Below, piece by piece: positions 50,383 to 63,240 of a stretch of 64,000 bases of DNA. Each line of letters starts with the position of its first letter. The stretch's first letter is position 1. Source of the stretch: Combretum micranthum (Eukaryota > Streptophyta > Magnoliopsida > Myrtales > Combretaceae); the NCBI GenBank assembly GCA_024138025.1, contig JAMXBD010001206.1:372001-436000 (forward strand), written 5' to 3'. A model generated the notes under the pieces. That model was not told where the DNA came from. It searched no databases and saw nothing but the letters and a program-made list of their open reading frames with translations. Both the position numbers and the translations under genes were made by a program.

Positions 50383-51208
50383 TTATACTCAGGTTATGAA
50401 TTATCCACGCTATACTCTTACTAGCCATGCTTGAATTTGCTATATGTGAACTATAGATTCATTGAAACCATCAAAATGCGTAGATAAAACTTTTAGGATA
50501 TAAATTTATATACAGAAATTAAAAGGCCAAGATTTAGGTTTCAATAAATTCGATGCGAATATGTTGCTATTTATCTCGTGTGCTGCTATGTATATTTCTT
50601 AGACAAAAAAGATATGAGATATAATGTACACTATTGCAAATTGAATAGCATTAGGATCAAATTCGAAAAGACACGATTTTCCATGTGAGCCTATTGCAAT
50701 AATCAATAATTCATAGTAAACTTTTGAAAAGCTTTTATGGTCCCGTCGATGAGACCGTCCCGTCAATAATTTAACCGTTAAAATAAATATAGTAAATGAA
50801 ATATTAATTATTTTAAGGATTCGATCACAGTTAGATATAGTATAAACTGTTAAATTGTGTCGTACCACCATCCCATCAAAATTAATAATGAAACTATAGA
50901 ATTTTCCAGTCTTTTGACATACATCACAATAGGCAAGGATCAGAAATCATCAATAGGAATGATGAAGATGTTTTGCAGAATAGAAATTATCGCTAAGACT
51001 CTTCTATATAACAAATCCGTTTAAACATTTAGGTCCCGTACATATTTACTTGTCTTAATAAAACCCTAAGAAAGGAGTAAACTCTCATAAATATCTTATA
51101 AAAAGAATAAAAGAAAACTTTTAGCTCTTTTTGTCTTGTCCCCTGTATAGTATATATAAGTAAAAACCATTTTTATCAGGTGATATATAAATAGGGTGAA
51201 AGACATGT
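50383..51208. other. Intergenic, no gene recognised
   Basis: Contains a local gtcccgtcgatgagaccgtc inverted motif near 50740 but no bounded element or supportable gene. Confidence 0.4.
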
Positions 51209-51530
51209 CTTAAAAAATTACACAAACACAAATTGAAAAAAAAAAAAAAAAAAACAAAACTACTATTGCTATATCTCATTTTGAAGATGGAACATAAGTT
51301 TACAAATATCGCATTTCTAATATGCGATATAGTGATCTACTCGAGCAAACTCATAAAAATAGGTGTATCGTATACCTGACATGCGATATACGCCTAATTG
51401 TGTATTGCATGATGGATCATGCGACACTCGTGTAATTTAAAAAAATTATATCGTACTTTCAAGATGAGATACAACGACACTATTCATGTAATTTTTTTTA
51501 TAATTTGATTTTGTGTAATTTTTTAAAAAC
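51209..51530. mobile_element. TIR element, AAAATTACACAAA family, about 320 bp
   Basis: The left end cttaaaaaattacacaaac is matched by the inverted right end ttgtgtaattttttaaaaac. Inside are palindromic tatcgcat...atgcgata motifs (51310-51340 and 51365-51400). It shares both the ends and the cgcat/atgcg theme with the larger element at 34.5 kb. No coding capacity and no clear target duplication. Confidence 0.5.
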
Positions 51531-53979
51531 TATATTATAATGTAATATTCTCTATATAAATAAATATCATTGAGTTACTTCTATATTACAAAAAAAAAAA
51601 AAAAATAAAACGATAGTGGGATTTTCTTAACTTAGATCCCTTTATTAGATGCTGTCAAAACTGTGAAATAAAAATTTGAACTTTTAGGACTTTTTCAGAA
51701 ACAAAATCAAAGCAGGTAGAGAACTTAAAGCTTTTTGCAATTAAAATTGACTATCAGATTAAAGGTTTCATAAGACAAACTATGCGGACCTTATTCCAAT
51801 TAGTAGATATATAAGCATCAGCGATACAGTCGAAAAAACAATTCTTTTCTTTCCTTTTAGAAATTTTTCATAAAAAAACTCAAAAATATTTTTCATTTTT
51901 AGACCTCTCATAAAAAGTAAAAAAAAAAAAATACTTAGACTTTTCCATAAAAAAAATAAAAATTAAAAATTAAATAAAAATCTTTTTCTTAGTTTTTGGC
52001 TTTTTATGTTTGAAATTTTCAAAGCTTTTGAAATCCTAGATAACTCTTTCGAGTTTTAAAACAATAGTCATATGAGATTACAAATTTTAGTTATTTTTGT
52101 TGACTAGTGGTTGAACTGAAAATCGAAATACTCTATGGTTTTCAATTTATTTTTATTTTTCGACTTTCATTGGTGGAGACTCCAACCTAATATTGTTTTT
52201 AAAATTGGATATCTTACAAAACCCTATTGACTCTTGAACCAATGTTTCATATTAAATGGGTCATGTTGTTGGTTAGGAGAATATGATCAAAATTTGGGCT
52301 CATAAATATATCCGATAAATGGAAATGCGATTTCACTAATATTAATCAACCAACTTGAGATGAATTTGGAAATAATTTGTGCTAATTCGTCTCTAGAAAT
52401 GAAGACTTTCCACAAGATCTTCTGTGCGTGTTTGAAACTTGTCTGGTTTTAGTTTGCCAATTGCCTTGCTTCTGGTCCCTTTACATGATCTTTTGAAATT
52501 CAACTGATTTTGTACTGCCAATTTAGTTATTCCAGATTTCCAGGACCTTATACACTTTCTAATAAATTATCATTGTAAAAAAGCTTGTCACAGATCTTCA
52601 ACTCTATCTTTTGGTGATCTTGGCTTATTTTAAAAATTTCTCATTTATCTTCTACAGAACTTTTAGTAGCCTATCTACCATGATTTAACTTCTTCAGATT
52701 CTTCTTTTAACTCAATTAAATCATTCTTTTTCACTTGTTTTGAATTGTATTATGATAAAATTTATGGTTTAAATTCCTTTTTTTTTTTTTTTTTTTTTTT
52801 ACAATTTGTCCTCTCCTCATAAAAAAATTTGTTGGATAAACTTTAACTCCGTTGTTATCATCACTACGTTACTCGGAGAGAACTCAACACATATATATAC
52901 ATAGATAGGTGGATCTGACATGTTTTTTTTATACATGTATTATGTATACATATTATATGCAAATTATATAATAAAGTCAGATACTCTATTGGAGCCTGGA
53001 TTTGCATATAAAAATAAAATCTTAAAAAGTTAAAATTCAGATGGACTAGGATTACAACTTCCCTGACTTCGTCTGGAAAAATTTTACATAAACATCATGC
53101 TTGTCACTTCTTGTAGGGTAAAGACTCCGACAGCTTAAGGAAAACAGACTTGTTTATGTGCCAAGAGAGACCAATCTAGCAGCTGAACTTCTAGCAAACT
53201 AGGCGCAATACGTTGGAAGATGATTATTACTATTATTATTATTATTATTAAGAGATTTATAATCTTGGATCTATTATAGGGAGGGGAAATTTTGTTCTTT
53301 CCTTTTTTTGCTGGCTTTTGAGGGCAGTGCCTATTTGTTAATTTCAATGTTAGCCAATTAATATATGATAAACTGTTTTAAAAAAAAAAAGAATATTGAA
53401 AATTATTGCACAACAATGAGAGCACTATTCTTGAAAGGTACTAATAATTCATAGCAGGAAATGTAATCTTAAACCTCGAGAATTTCATGTTCACTGTCCG
53501 GTTATTAGCAAGATCAAAGTAGGAAGAAGCATAGATACACACAAACAAGGGTGAAACATTTCCCACTAAATATGCTTTTTAACCAAAAGATGACAAGCAA
53601 AGAATACATGTCAAAGACGTTATATGTTCTGCATAAAATGTGGATCAGTATGCTCGTCCTAACATAGAACTGAGTGTACACGTTGCTTCTACATTGGTCA
53701 AATAAGAGCAACAGCAAACCAGAAACCCAGAAATTGATGTGTATTGCTTGTTTGCATAATCAAATACTGAAATGGAAACTAAGAACAAGTTGATGTACAA
53801 CATATTGCAGCAGAAATTAGAATGAATCGCTAAAAATTTCTGTTTAGCCTCCATAATGAATGACACAGCCCATTACAAAACCTGGAACAGCAATAATCAA
53901 CAACGATATGTTACCATTGGAGAATTTATGACTTCATCCTTGTTTAATAAGTTACCATGTTTTATTCTTTACAGACACT
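51531..53979. other. Intergenic, no gene recognised
   Basis: AT-rich, with a poly-T run (about 52780-52800) and an (ATT)n run (about 53222-53250). No supportable coding exon. Confidence 0.45.
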
Positions 53980-54140
53980 CGCAAGGCAGATGATTCACTC
54001 AAAGACTCTTTCTAGTACTGAATAGATATATGACTGGACCTGCGCCAGGGGACAGACCATCCAAACAGTGTCCTGGACGTAGGCCAGGTATGGTCCCGGG
54101 GAAAGCAGTTGCACATGGCTTATAACTCCTTAAGGTACGT
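53980..54140. other. GC-rich island with paired direct repeats
   Basis: Two direct repeats ctggacctgcgccagg (about 54034) and ctggacgtaggccagg (about 54073), each partly self-complementary, sit in sequence much less AT-rich than its surroundings, next to a ggtcccggggaaag stretch. No coding frame is recognisable. It could be a structured transcript, an exon of an unrecognised non-coding RNA, or an old repeat. Confidence 0.3.
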
Positions 54141-55165
54141 TAGATGGTCACTGGCCTCGTCATTCAATAATAATAATCCATTAAACAGAGACACCTGCGA
54201 CATGTTCATGCAACCTACCCGATCTGAAAGTCGACTACCTCCTCCCTCTTCATCAGAAATCAGAAAAATCAGCCCAAACTCTTAATATAAAATTACAACA
54301 AAAGGAAACCTGCAGAATTAATTTGACAGCACAATGCCCACTGGAAAACAAGGGAACATGGATAATTCACAAAAGGAGAATCAGCAAGTCTGATCAGCAA
54401 TATTACGAATCTCATGAGCAAGTCACTCGCTTTGTTTTGAGAACAGAAAATTCTATTTGTGTTTGGAAAATAGATTTATTTTAATGAGTAACTGCAATGT
54501 GGTCTAATAAAGATAAACCTGGCCCCTAATATCACAGAATCACATACGTCCCTTGATAACATTATCAAAGAACAAGAACGATATTCTACAGCCACCTATT
54601 CCGATAACAAAATTTACTAACAGCAATATACAGTAACAATATGCATTTCCATCACCTTTGCAATTGCACTTGACATCAAAAGTAAGAAAGATCGCATTAA
54701 CTAGGCAAGCAAGGGTACGGTGCATCATAAATGAAAGTAGCAACTACTCAAATAAAAACTTTATGCCTTGCAAACCTTCAAAAGGTAGAACAATCAGAAT
54801 AATAATATACAGACAAATTTCATCCCAAAAAATCATGGTTCCCCCTGGTTAATGAACTTCAGTCAAAAGCAGAGATGGATCTCAAGACAGATGCATCAGT
54901 TTAGTCAAAAAAAAAGGGCCAAGGGGAAAAAAATCATTTTCTTTTTCCGACAGGGTCAAAGATCATGGTTCATAGAAGGTGTCCGTATGCAATAATTAGA
55001 TATCATACTACAACTGTAACAGAGGTCACAAAAAGCCCTGGAAATAACTACAGCATAGCTTCATTAAATCATATAAATAAGAACAGAAAAGAATGAATCA
55101 ATATGCCTTGTCCTCCCTCTATACAAAGAATTGAAGGAGTAGACCCAAAAGAGAGCTTTGAAGTG
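54141..55165 (-). other. 3' flank of the DUF616 gene
   Basis: The last several hundred bases next to the stop codon are presumably 3' UTR on the minus strand. No coding sequence or clear poly(A) signal can be fixed from the sequence alone. Confidence 0.4.
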
Positions 55166-57862
55166 TTAAACAGCCAAAGGCTTTGCTTTGCGAATATGAC
55201 CCATAGTATTTACAAGATCTTTCCGGGTACAAACAGGGAACATATTGATGTTTTTTAGGACTTTTAACCTCCAAAGTACATATGGGAAACTAAGCTGATC
55301 CCGAGAGGTGAATCGCACCACTTCGTTGAACCATAAGCACATGAACAAGTTAGTCACGGGTGTATGCTCCCTCATAATAACCGAGGCTTCTGCTAGGGCT
55401 GCAAAATCCATTAACATTACAATTAGAATGCACTTAAATGATTGAGCCATTGAATGGATTTATTTCGCAGTTCTAGGGATAACACCTATGGGAGTGATAA
55501 AAAAATAAGTAAATAAACAGGCAGTTGAGGCAAGCCATTTTTGATACATGCCTCTGTTTATTATTGTCCAACATTTAAACGAGTAGAAGAGGGTCCAGAA
55601 AAGGAGTAAAAGATCAAGTGATTTTTTAAATATTTTTCTCATTCTTATGAATTTCTTTCTCATGCTGTGCATAAATAAAAGATAATATCAATAAGATTAC
55701 AACAAATAAGACTGTACCTTTCTTTCCATTAAATCTCTTGTCTTCAGGCAAACCATCCTTTCGGTATTGGGCCAACTGCACCTCCACTTCTTCTGGGGTT
55801 GCTTTGTTCTTCTTCACAACTGCCTTAGCCTCATCATAGACACTGCTGCGAGCTCCATGTTCCGAAATAGCAAGCACGGAATTTGATCGCCAGAGAAGGG
55901 CTTCCAACACACCTAAAGGATCCCTCCTAAATTGGGACTTTGAGTCCACCCATATAGAATATCTAGCATAAGGAAAGAGGCGATGGCCCAACATCTAGTG
56001 GTAACAAAATCAAAGAATGACTTAGAATACATAATCACAATATTGACCTGTTGAGTAGTCCAGTAACTGAAAGGAGTTTTCCTCATTATACGAGCCTGAC
56101 TACATACACTGAATTAAAAGAAAGCATTGACAAATGCAGAGGGGTACCAAACTCAACTGAGAAAGTATAAAGGTAGCTTTCCTAGAGATTATTACATTAT
56201 TTAAGTCAACTCCATCTCCTGATGAAGAGAGGGAGGCAGGGGGGAAAACATACAAGTAATATACCTTTGGGATTTTACCATTCAGTCGTTGATCAGAAAA
56301 AGGAAGATTCTTCACCACCACAATGCGCCAATTTCCAATAAAGCCATCCTCACCAATTTTATGCCCCTGTGATTCCTGTGCTGCAAGAGTTACATTGTCC
56401 CAAAATGCAACATAACAAACCTGCATGCATGTGAGCCATCAAGCCCGTAATAACAGAGAAAGCACAGTAAAAAAGACCATGCCCCGTAGATAGTAACCTT
56501 TTTAATTGATGACTCCACCATTCCAATAGGTTGATATAGATCATCCCCACCTCCAAATGCACAAGTAGCCACCGCAACATTACACTTACTCAAGTAACTC
56601 TTGTCCTCATCAGATATCTTGAAACCTCCATGTTCACTGTAAAATCCACAGTGCACCTTAACACTTGCAGCCACCTACAAACAGCAAACACATGAAAAAT
56701 AACAAATAAGCTAACAACCTGATTTTCACTTCTGATATGATGCTTCCTATGTAGTCCAAGTCTTTATACCCTGAAACTTTCCTTCCTCTGATCGAAACTT
56801 TGGTTCCCAGTAAATAAGTTGAACCTCGTGCCTGCTGTTTGCTGCCTAGATAATGACATCGTCCCGTCTACATCCAAGGAACTATTCTCTGATAAATACA
56901 GCACCTTTTTAATAGGACTGCTGGAGGACTCCGCTACCGGAATATCCAACTCCTGCAGTTCTTCAGGAGGTAACATTTTCAAGCACCCTGTCAGAATTCA
57001 CACAGTAGCTATGAGACATTGAACTACTTCAGATACCAACATTATATAAGATTTCAAAGTTAAAGGAGAGCTATTGGCAAGACAACGGGTTTAACTCTAC
57101 CATCGCAGTCATCGAATTCAGCATATCCACTATAAACTGATGAATTTATAAACTTTTAAGTTCACCCAAATTCATTCTACCCCCCTTCAAAATGAGTAAG
57201 AACATGATCCAAACTTCCTAACAGCTTAATTACTAGGGTCCATCCACTCTTTTCCAATTTTATTTTCATTCTTTCTTCAATAGTGATGGGCACAACTGTA
57301 TAAGTTGCTTCCTTGATCACCTAAAAGCAAGGAGGTTTGACATGGAAACAGCATAATACTAGCTAACAAGTTCAATTTTTCCTAAAAATCACATCGCATA
57401 TTACGAAAACACGAAGCAAATTCAGCTCATGAATAATCCACGTACATGCTTACAAGCAAGCAAAAAAAAAAAAAACTCACTTTCTCTTACACCGCCAACA
57501 ACATGAGTAGTTGGATCGAGCCGATTCAAATTACTCTTCTCCACATTACGGTTCTTCACTCCGTCTTTGGATAACTCCACACTCGGCCGTTTCGACTCAC
57601 CAAGTCCAGAATTCTTGGCGACACCGATCCTTGACATCTCGAACAAGAATAATCCAGCGGCGGGGATGATAATTAGAAGCATCCAGTACTTGACGAAGAT
57701 CCTAATGAAGAACCGAGTTAAGTCGCCGTTGTTGAGTCGGACACCTGGTTTTCTACGTTTCCTCCTGACGCGGACTCGCATGCGGCCGTGGTCGTCGGAG
57801 TCGTCGTCGGATACGGATATGGAAATGCTGTTGTTGTTGTTGTTGTACATTGGAAGTGACAT
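55166..57862 (-). CDS. DUF616 / TOD1_MUCI70 family glycosyltransferase-like protein, 480 residues
   Basis: Six exons join in phase at GT-AG sites: 57862-57481, 56987-56770, 56674-56498, 56420-56265, 55994-55718 and 55398-55166. A short cytosolic N-terminus has an N-run, an acidic patch and a basic patch (RVRRKRRKPG, residues 31-40). One membrane anchor follows at about residues 55-76 (KYWMLLIIIPAAGLFLFEM), giving type II topology usual for Golgi enzymes. The catalytic-type domain begins near residue 203: VKVHCGFYSEHGGF, CNVAVATCAFGGGDDL, VCYVAFWDN, then ARYSIWVDSK (DxD-like), LAISEHGARSSVYDEA, IMREHTPVTNLFMCLWFNEV and FPYVLWRL. These match the plant-enriched DUF616 family that includes Arabidopsis TOD1 and MUCI70, the latter linked to pectin and mucilage synthesis. 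The domain looks intact, with no stop or frameshift. Which paralogue it is cannot be told here. Confidence 0.93.
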
Positions 57863-57925
57863 CGTTAATGGACAAGAGTGTGGTCGGGGTTTTAAATAAT
57901 AGTCTGTGAGCTCAGATTTGGGAAA

Positions 57926-57934
57926 TTAGGGTTT
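57926..57934 (-). promoter_or_regulatory. Telobox in the leader/promoter of the DUF616 gene
   Basis: On the minus strand aaaccctaa lies 64 bases before the start codon, just downstream of a CT-rich stretch (about 57937-57955) of the kind common in plant 5' leaders. A TATA-like tatttaaaac (57890-57900) lies too near the ATG to be the main promoter. Confidence 0.5.
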
Positions 57935-58100
57935 CAGAGAGAGAGACAGAGAGGGGAAGTCTTTTTCTGAAATGAAAGGGCAAGAGAGGAAGATCGGAAC
58001 TCGGACTTCCGAGCAGTGTTGAAAAATTGAGCTGATTAATTTTACTTCGCTCTTGTTCATCTGGGAATAATGAGGGTCTGCTAGCAACATGATATTTCAT

Positions 58101-58699
58101 TTGTATTTATATTTGAATGGTGTCATTTGCACGTACACGAAACAAACAAAACTTAAAGGAAAAAGAGAAATTAATACTAACTCTCTAATTAAAAATTTTA
58201 AAACATACCATAATTTCATTACCTAATGTAATATAATTTTTATTTCAATAACTTTTTTCCTATCATACCTTTTTGGTGTTTTTATTTTTTACTTTTTTTC
58301 CCATTGTTATGCTTCTCCAGTAATATATTTTCTTTCAATTATACCTATGTGGTCTTTTCCTTTTATCATTATTTGTGTAATCTTTTGGATAGATGCAATA
58401 TTTATATATGATTAACAGGACTAGTCACTTCTTCCACTTTTTTTTTTCCAGCAATATATCTTTTATATCTTATAGTAAATGATATTTGTAAAACAATTGT
58501 AATAAATATATATATATATATATATTTTTTTTGAATGATCTATTTTTTATTAGTGTTTTTTATATTTCTATCAAATCTGTTTTATATCAATGCTTGATCG
58601 ATTTATGAATAAAAATATATGTTTTTCATATTGAAAATTTTCATTATTCTTGAGATATTTTGCTCTATATTTTAATTGCATTTCAGTTGAAATTCTTTT
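58101..58699. other. Intergenic, AT-rich
   Basis: Separates the DUF616 promoter from the copia element. A (TA)n run lies at about 58506-58525. No gene recognised. Confidence 0.5.
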
Positions 58700-59067
58700 T
58701 TGTTTAATTGGAAATTAATTTCCGAATGTGGTCTATTTTTAAGGCAAATTTAACTCACGAATGCAACCATGTTCAGCAATGATGGCAAAGCTCTATAAAT
58801 GGGATGTGATGCTTTCTTCTTTGGGTCACTCAGTCTGCTTCTCCTTTAGAGGAATTTACAATATCAAATTGTGAGCGAGTGAGGGTTAGAAAAGCTAAAA
58901 TAGAAAAACAAAAACACTATAGCCCGTGAATTGAGAACATGAGTGACTTTGATCATAATGGCTGAAGGTATGATTTCTCAATTTATTTTACTTCCGCTAT
59001 TTGATCTGAAAAAATGTTTATTTAGTTTTCCAAACATGTTTAGATCAATTCTAGAACCTTTAACATT

Positions 59068-59083
59068 TAGTATCAGAGCCATA
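59068..59083 (+). promoter_or_regulatory. Primer-binding site of the copia element
   Basis: tagtatcagagccata matches TGGTATCAGAGCCA, complementary to the 3' end of initiator tRNA-Met, apart from a G-to-A change near the start and one at the end. It would prime minus-strand DNA synthesis. Confidence 0.8.
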
Positions 59084-59556
59084 GGACTGCTTCTGTCTTG
59101 CATCTCTGTTTAACTCTATTTTGGTTTTTATATGCCTGATTTTGTGTTTTCGTTTCTAAATATATGTTGATTAGACATTAGGAATGTGATTTCAAACATG
59201 TTTGTGGCTTGAAACATGATATTCAATCGAATGATTATTTATATTCTCTTTGTTTATGAAACCATACTCATAGTTTGGTTTTTAGGAATTGGATTTTCGA
59301 TTTATGCCTTGTTAATTGTAACTGAGATTGAAAATTATTAAGTTAATAAATTCTGAATATGTCTATGTGTTTAACATGTACTAAGGATCGCTTTGCTTAC
59401 TTTTGAATGTTTCAAGCCCGTTCGTCCACAATTTCCAAATTTTTTATATTAGACGTTAAGATTTTGATTTTCTTTAATCCAATAAAGTTAGAAATTTATA
59501 AGGAAATCAGATTTATATGCATTATGGCCTTAAAACATCGGATTCAACATCAAAAT

Positions 59557-60265
59557 TAGCGGTAGGCAAGTGGGTTACATGGGCCAATCCGACCCAACCC
59601 ACTTTGGCTGTGGGTTAAATGGGCCAAAATTTCTTGATCCTAACCCAACCCACTTTAGCACGTGGGTTAAACGAGCCAGCCCACTTTTTAATCATTTTAA
59701 CTCACTTGTATATTTTGTGGATTAAATGGGCCAAGTTGACCCGCTTACCTTATTTATACTAATTAAATAAGATATGTATATAATAAAAAATGAGTTTTAT
59801 AAGGTCATATATGTATATTAATGATAAATTTCATTATTATTTTAATTGCTTTATATATTCATTATTATTTTAATTACTTTATATATAAAAATAAGTTTTC
59901 TAAAATAACTTATTAGATATTATATTTCATTTAAAACAATAATAATATACTTTAAAAAAATATTATGATGCATGTGTATCAATTTGTCATTCTTTGTTAT
60001 AACTAAAACATAAGTTTAATCTCAAGTATAAAAGTCTTAAAAACAATACTACATTAAAAGATATTTCCCCTATAATTTTTTATTTTTATTTATAAAAGTA
60101 GGCTAGTGAGCCAGCCCACTTAACCTACAGGCCATCCCACTTTGGCTCGTGGATTAAACGGGCTGGGTAAAATTGGCCCACTTTTAAACAAACTAAAAAA
60201 GGTTAGCCTTAACCCGTTTTTAAAACGGGCTAGCCCACTAGCTAAAGCCCATTTTCCCAGCTCTA
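59557..60265. mobile_element. hAT-like non-autonomous element (MITE), 709 bp, in the copia leader
   Basis: Inverted ends are tagcggtaggcaagtgggtt (left) and tagagctgggaaaatgggct (right, reverse complement). An 8-bp duplication with 7/8 identity flanks it: atcaaaat (59549-59556) and ttcaaaat (60266-60273). Both subterminal regions are packed with tgggttaa / gggcca / agcccact repeats and the centre is AT-rich. It inserted into the copia leader, so it is younger than that element. Confidence 0.85.
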
Positions 60266-61249
60266 TTCAAAATTGATCGAAAAACCATTGGGTTCTCCAT
60301 TCGAGGGCGCGGGTCAAAAGCAGGTCATAGCAACCTGGCTGAAGGAAGAAGATGACTCGTACAACGAGTCATTTTGGGCACAGAAGAAAACGACATGTCA
60401 TTTTCTACTTAGAGAACGGGCCCCTAAGCAAGGCAAACAACAGATGGTTTATGCACATTGGAAAAAAATTATAGAATGTTGCACGAGTTTTACTGCTTAT
60501 AATAATTTATTTTATTATTAATTTTCATTATTTTAGTTTTAATTGACTGCTTTAGTTATTTTTAATGTGTTTGACTATTTATTTATTTTAATGAATTGTA
60601 TGTTTAATTTTGGTATTTATTTAAGCATGCAATATTAGATTGAATAATAATTTATGCACATTAAAATTAGTGATTAAAGAGCGTATATGGTTTTAGCTAC
60701 TGAATAATTGTGTGCATGTATTGTTTATTTATTTCTTGAAATTTGTATGTATGAATTAGAGATTGTTACATGTAAAATTATGTTAAATAATATTTGGGCA
60801 TAATCATTCAATTCATTTGCATTATTTAGGAAGTTATGCAACTATTTAGCTCTTTATTAAGAATAAAAGTTAGGTGATCAATATAATTTTAATTAATTGG
60901 GGAGTAGCCACAACATCGTTAATTAATTAGGATTATATATTTAGTTTTAAGATCATATTAAAACATTAATTGTAGTTAATCAGACTCAATATAATAAAAT
61001 CTACCCACAAGATTTTTGTAGTATTTGTATGATTAATTAGCATGGAATATCAAATTATGTTTCTTGGTCTACCCACATGAATTAAGAAAAGGAACATAAT
61101 TTGATAGTTTTCTCATAAGGCTATAGATAAATCTAATTGAGTAAGACTTTAGCCCATCGGCAAGTTTTACGTCACTAGATTCATGGATTAAAGGATGATT
61201 TACATTCGTAAAGCATACAAAAAGCATGAATTTTTATTGATCTCAAATT

Positions 61250-61900
61250 ATGAATAATAAGCATGAATGTTTAAACTTTGCAGTTATTCAAACTGCGAAC
61301 ATTTCTGATATTAAATGTGAAATTCTCAAATTAAGTGGAAATAACTATAAGGTGTGGAAGGAGAGAGTTCTCCTCCATTTAGGGTGGATGGATATAGATT
61401 ATGCTATTAGGAAAGATGAACCACCGGCTATTACCGAAACCAACACTCCAGAAGATGTTGGTCTTTATGAAAAATGGGAGAGATCTAATCGCCTCTCTGT
61501 GATGTTCATAAAGACCAAAATATCTGCAAGTATCTATGGTTTTGTCTAACAACAAGATAAGGTCAATGATCTTTTAAAAGCCATTGATGAGCAATTTGCT
61601 ACATCTGACAAAGCCCTTGCCAGTACCTTGATTATTCAGTTCTTATCCATGAAGCTTACTAGGATAAGCGGTGTGCATGATCATATCATGCGCATAAGGG
61701 ACATAGCAGCTCAGTTGAGAGCCTTAGAGGTTACCATGTTTGAATCTTTCCTAATATGTGCACTCTGCCCTAATAATATGGTCCTTTCAAAATCTCTTAT
61801 GACACACATATACACAAGTGGTCGATTAATGAGCTGTTGACCATGTTTGTAAGAAGAGGAAAGGCTGATAATTAAAGAGAGTGAAAGGGTGAACTTAACT
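61250..61900 (+). pseudogene. copia gag remnant
   Basis: The frame opens MNNKHECLNFAVIQ and continues ILKLSGNNYKVWKERVLLHL, typical of copia gag. One in-frame stop (61547-61549) interrupts it, then the same frame resumes with LLKAIDEQFATSDKALAST and MRIRDIAAQLRALEV to a stop near 61838. A zinc knuckle follows in shifted sequence at about 61987-62028 (CFFCKKKGHKKKDD), where the last cysteine reads aspartate. Confidence 0.87.
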
Positions 61901-62089
61901 ATCTTAGAAAGAAAAGGAAGGATGACACCAAGAATAAGGGAAAAGGCAAGATTCCTCCTCAGCCAATCATAAAGAAAGAGTCTAAGTGTTTCTTTTGCAA
62001 GAAGAAGGGGCATAAGAAGAAAGACGACTCTAAGTTTAAGAATTGACTCAACAAGAAAGATACTCCATTTAAGTTGCTTATTATGAATC

Positions 62090-62240
62090 TAATATGGTCA
62101 ATGCTAATCATAACATGTGGTGGATTGATTCTGGTTCTACAATCCATGTTTCTAATACCTTCCAAGGTATGCAAAACATAAGGAAGCCAATGGGAAGTGA
62201 ATAAAAAACTATTTAGGAAGCAAGATGAGTTCACATGTGG
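62090..62240 (+). pseudogene. copia protease remnant
   Basis: NMWWIDSGSTIHVSNTFQGM contains the D-S-G active-site triad of copia aspartic proteases. The frame stops soon after, at about 62200, with the rest degraded. Confidence 0.8.
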
Positions 62241-62509
62241 AAGCCATTGGCACTTGCAGTTCGATTTTAAGTAGCAGTTTTATTTTGCATTTGGAAAAGA
62301 CTTTTTATATTCCAAGTTTCTATAGGAATTTGATTTTTGTTTCAAGACTTTTACCTTTAGGTTTTCCCTTAATTTTTGGATTATGGTCTTATTTTATCTA
62401 ATAAATCCGAAGTGATTGGTTATGGTACGTTGTCTGATAGTCTTTACTCCATTCAACTGCAAAATAATGCTGCCTATAATTCTATGCATATTACTCTTGG
62501 GTTAAAATG

Positions 62510-63240
62510 ATGTGTTATGAACAAGGAATCCTTTATGTTGTGGCACCAAAGATTGGGACACATCTCCATTGAGAGAATCAAAAGATTGGTAAATGAAGAG
62601 TACTTAGTACTTTGGATTTTGCTAATTTTGAGACTTGCGTAAATTGCATTAAGGGTAAGTAGACTCACAAGTCTAAGAAGGGTGTAAAGAGGAGCACAGA
62701 CCTATTGGAGATCATACATATAGATATTTGCTATCCATACATAGATGCAAATGGTCAAAATACTACATCACCTTCATAGATGATTGTTCATGATATATAT
62801 ATATATATTACCTACTTAGTCATTCCAAGGATAAAGCCTTGGATGCCTTTAAAGTTTTTAAGGCTGAAGTAGAAGAATCAACGTGGAAAGCAAATTAAGA
62901 TTGTGAGATCAAATAAAGTGGAAGGTACTATGATAGATACGCAAGAGTGGATAAGTGCCTATTCCATTTGCAAAGTTTCTTCAAGAGCATGGAATTGTTG
63001 CCCAATACACTATCTCTGGTTCTTCGAATCTGAATGGTGTAGTAGAAAGAAGAAACCAACCTTTAATAGACATGGTAAGAAGTATGAGGAGTAACACAAA
63101 ACTTCCTCAATTCTTGTGGACTGAAGTGCTAAAGTCGACTATGTATATATTAAATCGAGTTCCAACCAAGGTTATCCTAAAGACACCTTTTGAGTTATTC
63201 AAGGGTGGGAAACTGAGTTTTAGGCATATACACATTTAGG
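62510..63240 (+). pseudogene. copia integrase remnant
   Basis: LWHQRLGHISIERIKRLV (about 62535) is the GAG-pre-integrase zinc region. After stops and shifts, a clean stretch at 62955-63239 reads QEHGIVAQYTISGSSNLNGV, VERRNQPLIDMVRSM, QFLWTEVLKSTMYILNRVPT and TPFELFKGGK, the C-terminal part of the integrase core including the glutamate helix (VERRN). An (AT)n run lies near 62792-62808. Confidence 0.87.

Noticed and set aside
57567..57899. 110-codon plus-strand open frame
   Set aside because: Antisense to exon 1 of the DUF616 gene, whose frame has the membrane anchor and joins correctly to five further exons.
60273..60521. 82-codon open frame after the MITE
   Set aside because: It sits in the untranslated leader of the copia element, between the primer site and gag, and matches no known protein.
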